A stretch of DNA of 6,797 bases, from NCBI GenBank assembly GCA_900554875.1, contig USJA01000055.1, positions 1 to 6,797 on the forward strand, read 5' to 3'. Numbering within the stretch: position 1 is the first letter of the stretch; every line of letters begins with the position of its first letter. A program made the position numbers and the translations under genes. The DNA comes from an uncultured Clostridium sp. (GTDB taxonomy: Bacteria > Bacillota > Clostridia > TANB77 > CAG-465). Shown here piece after piece: positions 5,209 to 6,797 of this stretch. Under the pieces are notes generated by a model. That model was not told where the DNA came from, did no database searches, and was given only the letters and a program-made list of their open reading frames with translations.

Positions 5209-5733
5209 ATGCCAGGAACAAGAAAACTTTCAAGAGTAACTTCTCACAGAAGCGCCATGCTTAACAATTTAGTTTCATCTTTAATCCTTAATGGAAAAAT
5301 AGAAACTACACTTGCTAAAGCAAAGGAAGTTAAACCTATTGCTGATAGCTTAGTAGATTTAGCAATAAAAGAAAAAGATAACTTTGAAGTTAAGGAAAAA
5401 ACAGTATCTAGAGCAAAACTAGATAAAAATGGTAAAAAAGTAAAAGAAACTAAAACTTCTAAAAATGGAAAAAAATATGAGGTAATAGTAAGAGAAGTAG
5501 TTAAAGAAAATAAAAATGTTGATAAACCATCAAAACTTGCTGCTAGAAAAAAAATGTTTAGACATTTAAATAAAATAAGTGATTTCAACGGTAATACTGT
5601 TGATTTAACAGAAAAATTATTTAATGAAATTGCACCTAAATATGAAAAAGCAACAGGTGGTTATACAAGAATTGTTAAATTAGTTCCAAGAAAAGGTGAC
5701 GGAGCTGAAATGGCAATAATAGAACTAATATAG
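5209..5733 (+). CDS. rplQ: 50S ribosomal protein L17 with internal insertion
   Basis: L17 binds 23S rRNA near the polypeptide exit tunnel. The N-terminus (MPGTRKLSR, then SHRSAML) and the C-terminus (LFNEIAPKYEKATGGYTRIVKL and the MAIIELI end) are typical. The protein is 174 aa against about 115-130 in E. coli and Bacillus, because of a lysine-rich stretch at about 55-108, placed before the KLAARKKM helix (family LHARRQ). This stretch contains a doubled N-G-K-K unit (74-77 and 86-89). I recall a comparable insertion in Lachnospiraceae and related Clostridia, so it is a lineage trait rather than an error. AAAGGAGG at 5192-5199 sets the start. It is the last gene of the operon. Confidence 0.96.
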   Translation: MPGTRKLSRVTSHRSAMLNNLVSSLILNGKIETTLAKAKEVKPIADSLVDLAIKEKDNFEVKEKTVSRAKLDKNGKKVKETKTSKNGKKYEVIVREVVKENKNVDKPSKLAARKKMFRHLNKISDFNGNTVDLTEKLFNEIAPKYEKATGGYTRIVKLVPRKGDGAEMAIIELI

Positions 5734-5740
5734 TTATATT

Positions 5741-5784
5741 AAATAGTGTGAAATGTTAAAGTTTTGCACTATTTTTTATTTTTC
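5741..5784 (+). terminator. Intrinsic terminator after rplQ
   Basis: Bases 5741-5754 pair with 5761-5774 in a 14-bp helix (core AAATAGTG/CACTATTT plus G-U pairs) with loop GTTAAA. The run TTATTTTT follows at once. It lies 8 bases past the rplQ stop and closes the operon. Confidence 0.88.
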
Positions 5785-5786
5785 TG

Positions 5787-5815
5787 TTGAAAAATGTTTT
5801 AGTTTTTGTTAATAT
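5787..5815 (+). promoter_or_regulatory. Promoter of the membrane protein gene
   Basis: TTGAAA (5787-5792), 17 bases, then TAATAT (5810-5815) lie just after the rplQ terminator. The predicted start near 5822 precedes the GGGGGG ribosome binding site (5833-5838). It rules out an upstream ATG at 5806, which would sit inside the promoter. Confidence 0.75.
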
Positions 5816-5844
5816 ATATATATGACTTAATTGGGGGGAATTAT

Positions 5845-6627
5845 ATGAAAAAAGGAAATGCGTTAGTAGCTGTCATAGTTACAATTGTTGTAATGTTATT
5901 AATAGTTGGTGGAATTGGATTTGCTGGTGTAAAACTTGGTGTGATTAAATTCGATATGGGAGCTTTAAATTTTGGACAAAAAGAAGAAGAAAAAAAAGAT
6001 GAAGTTGATATATATTCAAAAGAGTATAATGTTGATGACTATGTAAGTGTTGCTAAAGACGATACAAGTGGAGTGAAATTAGTAACATTTAAGAACAATG
6101 ATTCAGATGATATAACAAAATTCACAGACAAACAAATCGAATTTACTAAATTAAAAATTGATAGTGGAAATAAAAAGACAAATGTAGTAAGAACTAATGC
6201 TGAAAAAGGAATTTTATCAGTATACACAAAAGAGACTGTAAAAAAATCTGATACTATTATTTCAGAAAATTCATATTCTATAAATTTAAGTATAGAAAAC
6301 AATGAAAAAGTCAAAAATGAAGATGTATTTAATATATATAATGTTAAGATTGACAACGTTACAAAAGCTGTGGTAAATAAATTTGTAGAAGAATCTGCTG
6401 ACATAACATATACAGATTCTACAGGTACAAAAGTAAAAGCGGCAGATATTAAAAATAATTCAAGTAAATATACAGAAATTTTAAAAAGCAATATTGAGGA
6501 CTTAGTTGTATATACAAAAAAAGATAAAGTATATATTGACGTTAATCCTGTAAAATTATTAAAAATGTTTGGACTTGACACACAAGATACTTCAAAAATT
6601 GTTAATATTACAAGCGTTGCTATATAA
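5845..6627 (+). CDS. Single-pass membrane-anchored extracytoplasmic protein, unrecognised
   Basis: I do not recognise this 260-aa protein with confidence. A short positive N-terminus (MKKG) is followed by one long hydrophobic helix (about 6-29, containing GGIGFAG) with no cysteine lipobox, so it is probably a signal anchor with the rest outside the cell. A charged linker (QKEEEKKDE, about 45-53) leads to a polar, beta-rich domain of about 205 residues, with no cysteines. The stretch INLSIENNEKVKNEDVF and the later LVVYTKKDKVYIDVNP faintly recall the order of elements in DUF3298/RsiV-type extracytoplasmic domains; this is only an impression. The start at 5845 is chosen for its GGGGGG site 6 bases upstream and the promoter position. 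It is transcribed alone between two terminators. The usual cbiO/ecfT or rplM genes found after rplQ are not here. Confidence 0.8.
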   Translation: MKKGNALVAVIVTIVVMLLIVGGIGFAGVKLGVIKFDMGALNFGQKEEEKKDEVDIYSKEYNVDDYVSVAKDDTSGVKLVTFKNNDSDDITKFTDKQIEFTKLKIDSGNKKTNVVRTNAEKGILSVYTKETVKKSDTIISENSYSINLSIENNEKVKNEDVFNIYNVKIDNVTKAVVNKFVEESADITYTDSTGTKVKAADIKNNSSKYTEILKSNIEDLVVYTKKDKVYIDVNPVKLLKMFGLDTQDTSKIVNITSVAI

Positions 6628-6634
6628 TAAAAAC

Positions 6635-6690
6635 ATAAAGACTATACAAATTAAATAAAATTTGTATAGTCTTTGTTTAACTTTTGTTTA
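6635..6690. terminator. Strong terminator, possibly bidirectional
   Basis: A perfect 14-bp inverted repeat AAAGACTATACAAA (6637-6650) and TTTGTATAGTCTTT (6661-6674) can extend to about 16-18 bp. The + side is followed by GTTTAACTTTTGTTT. The minus side is followed by ATGTTTTTATT. It starts 9 bases after the membrane protein stop and could also serve a gene entering from the other strand, if one exists beyond the window. Confidence 0.85.
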
Positions 6691-6785
6691 TTTAACATGC
6701 TATGAATATTAGATGCGTATATATCTATATCAAGTGACAATTTTTGGTATTTATTCAAATAGGATATTTTTTTACTATTTAAAGA

Positions 6786-6794
6786 TGATATAAT
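6786..6794 (+). promoter_or_regulatory. Possible extended -10 promoter at the window edge
   Basis: TGATATAAT (6786-6794) is a perfect extended -10 element (TG-N-TATAAT) three bases from the end. The -35 region is only a T-rich run. A + strand gene could start just beyond the window. Chance matches are common in such AT-rich DNA. Confidence 0.3.
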
Positions 6795-6797
6795 TGG

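Noticed and set aside
5806..5844. Longer form of the membrane protein starting at the ATG at 5806
   Set aside because: That ATG lies within the predicted promoter and has no ribosome binding site; the ATG at 5845 has GGGGGG at the right distance and begins with a normal MKKG anchor.
6039..6581. Long open frames on the minus strand opposite real genes (for example 6039-6581, 5244-5588, 4955-5233)
   Set aside because: They have no ribosome binding sites, odd low-complexity products rich in S, F and L, and fully overlap well-supported + strand genes.
6681..6785. GTGACA at 6734-6739 as a -35 box
   Set aside because: No -10-like hexamer lies 16-18 bases downstream.

Overview
The window looks like chromosomal DNA of an AT-rich Clostridia-type Firmicute. 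The evidence is very A/T-rich codon choice (arginine mostly AGA), strong AGGAGG-type ribosome binding sites, sigma-A-like promoters, zinc-binding forms of L36 and S4, a TCCA 3' end on the tRNA-Thr, and an L17 carrying the long internal insertion that I associate with Lachnospiraceae and related Clostridia. I cannot go below class. An uncultured gut lineage is plausible but unproven.

Region 1 (1-1870, + strand) is a compact three-gene operon. It encodes a glycerophosphodiester phosphodiesterase-like enzyme, a HIT-superfamily protein with an altered triad, and a histidine-phosphatase (phosphoglycerate-mutase-like) enzyme. The first two genes overlap by 17 bases and the third follows after 20. 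All three act on phosphate esters or nucleotidyl bonds, so a small salvage or house-cleaning pathway is likely. A 21-bp tandem repeat lies over the probable promoter.

Region 2 (1871-2260) has no protein gene. It holds an unexplained foldable element just past the operon, a terminator and tRNA-Thr(CGT) on the minus strand, and two divergent promoters. One serves the tRNA. The other is a perfect TTGACA-17-TATAAT serving infA.

Region 3 (2197-5784, + strand) is the alpha part of the ribosomal protein cluster: infA, rpmJ, rpsM, rpsK, rpsD, rpoA, rplQ, closed by a clear intrinsic terminator. The usual upstream neighbours (secY, adk, map) are absent, and infA starts its own transcription unit behind a leader hairpin. 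The 146-base infA-rpmJ gap holds a 71-nt near-perfect long hairpin whose bulge and loop are complementary. It is my best candidate here for an undescribed cis-regulatory RNA.

Region 4 (5785-6797) has a promoter, a single gene for an unrecognised single-pass membrane-anchored extracytoplasmic protein, and a strong terminator that may work in both directions. A possible extended -10 promoter sits at the very end and may start the next unit outside the window.
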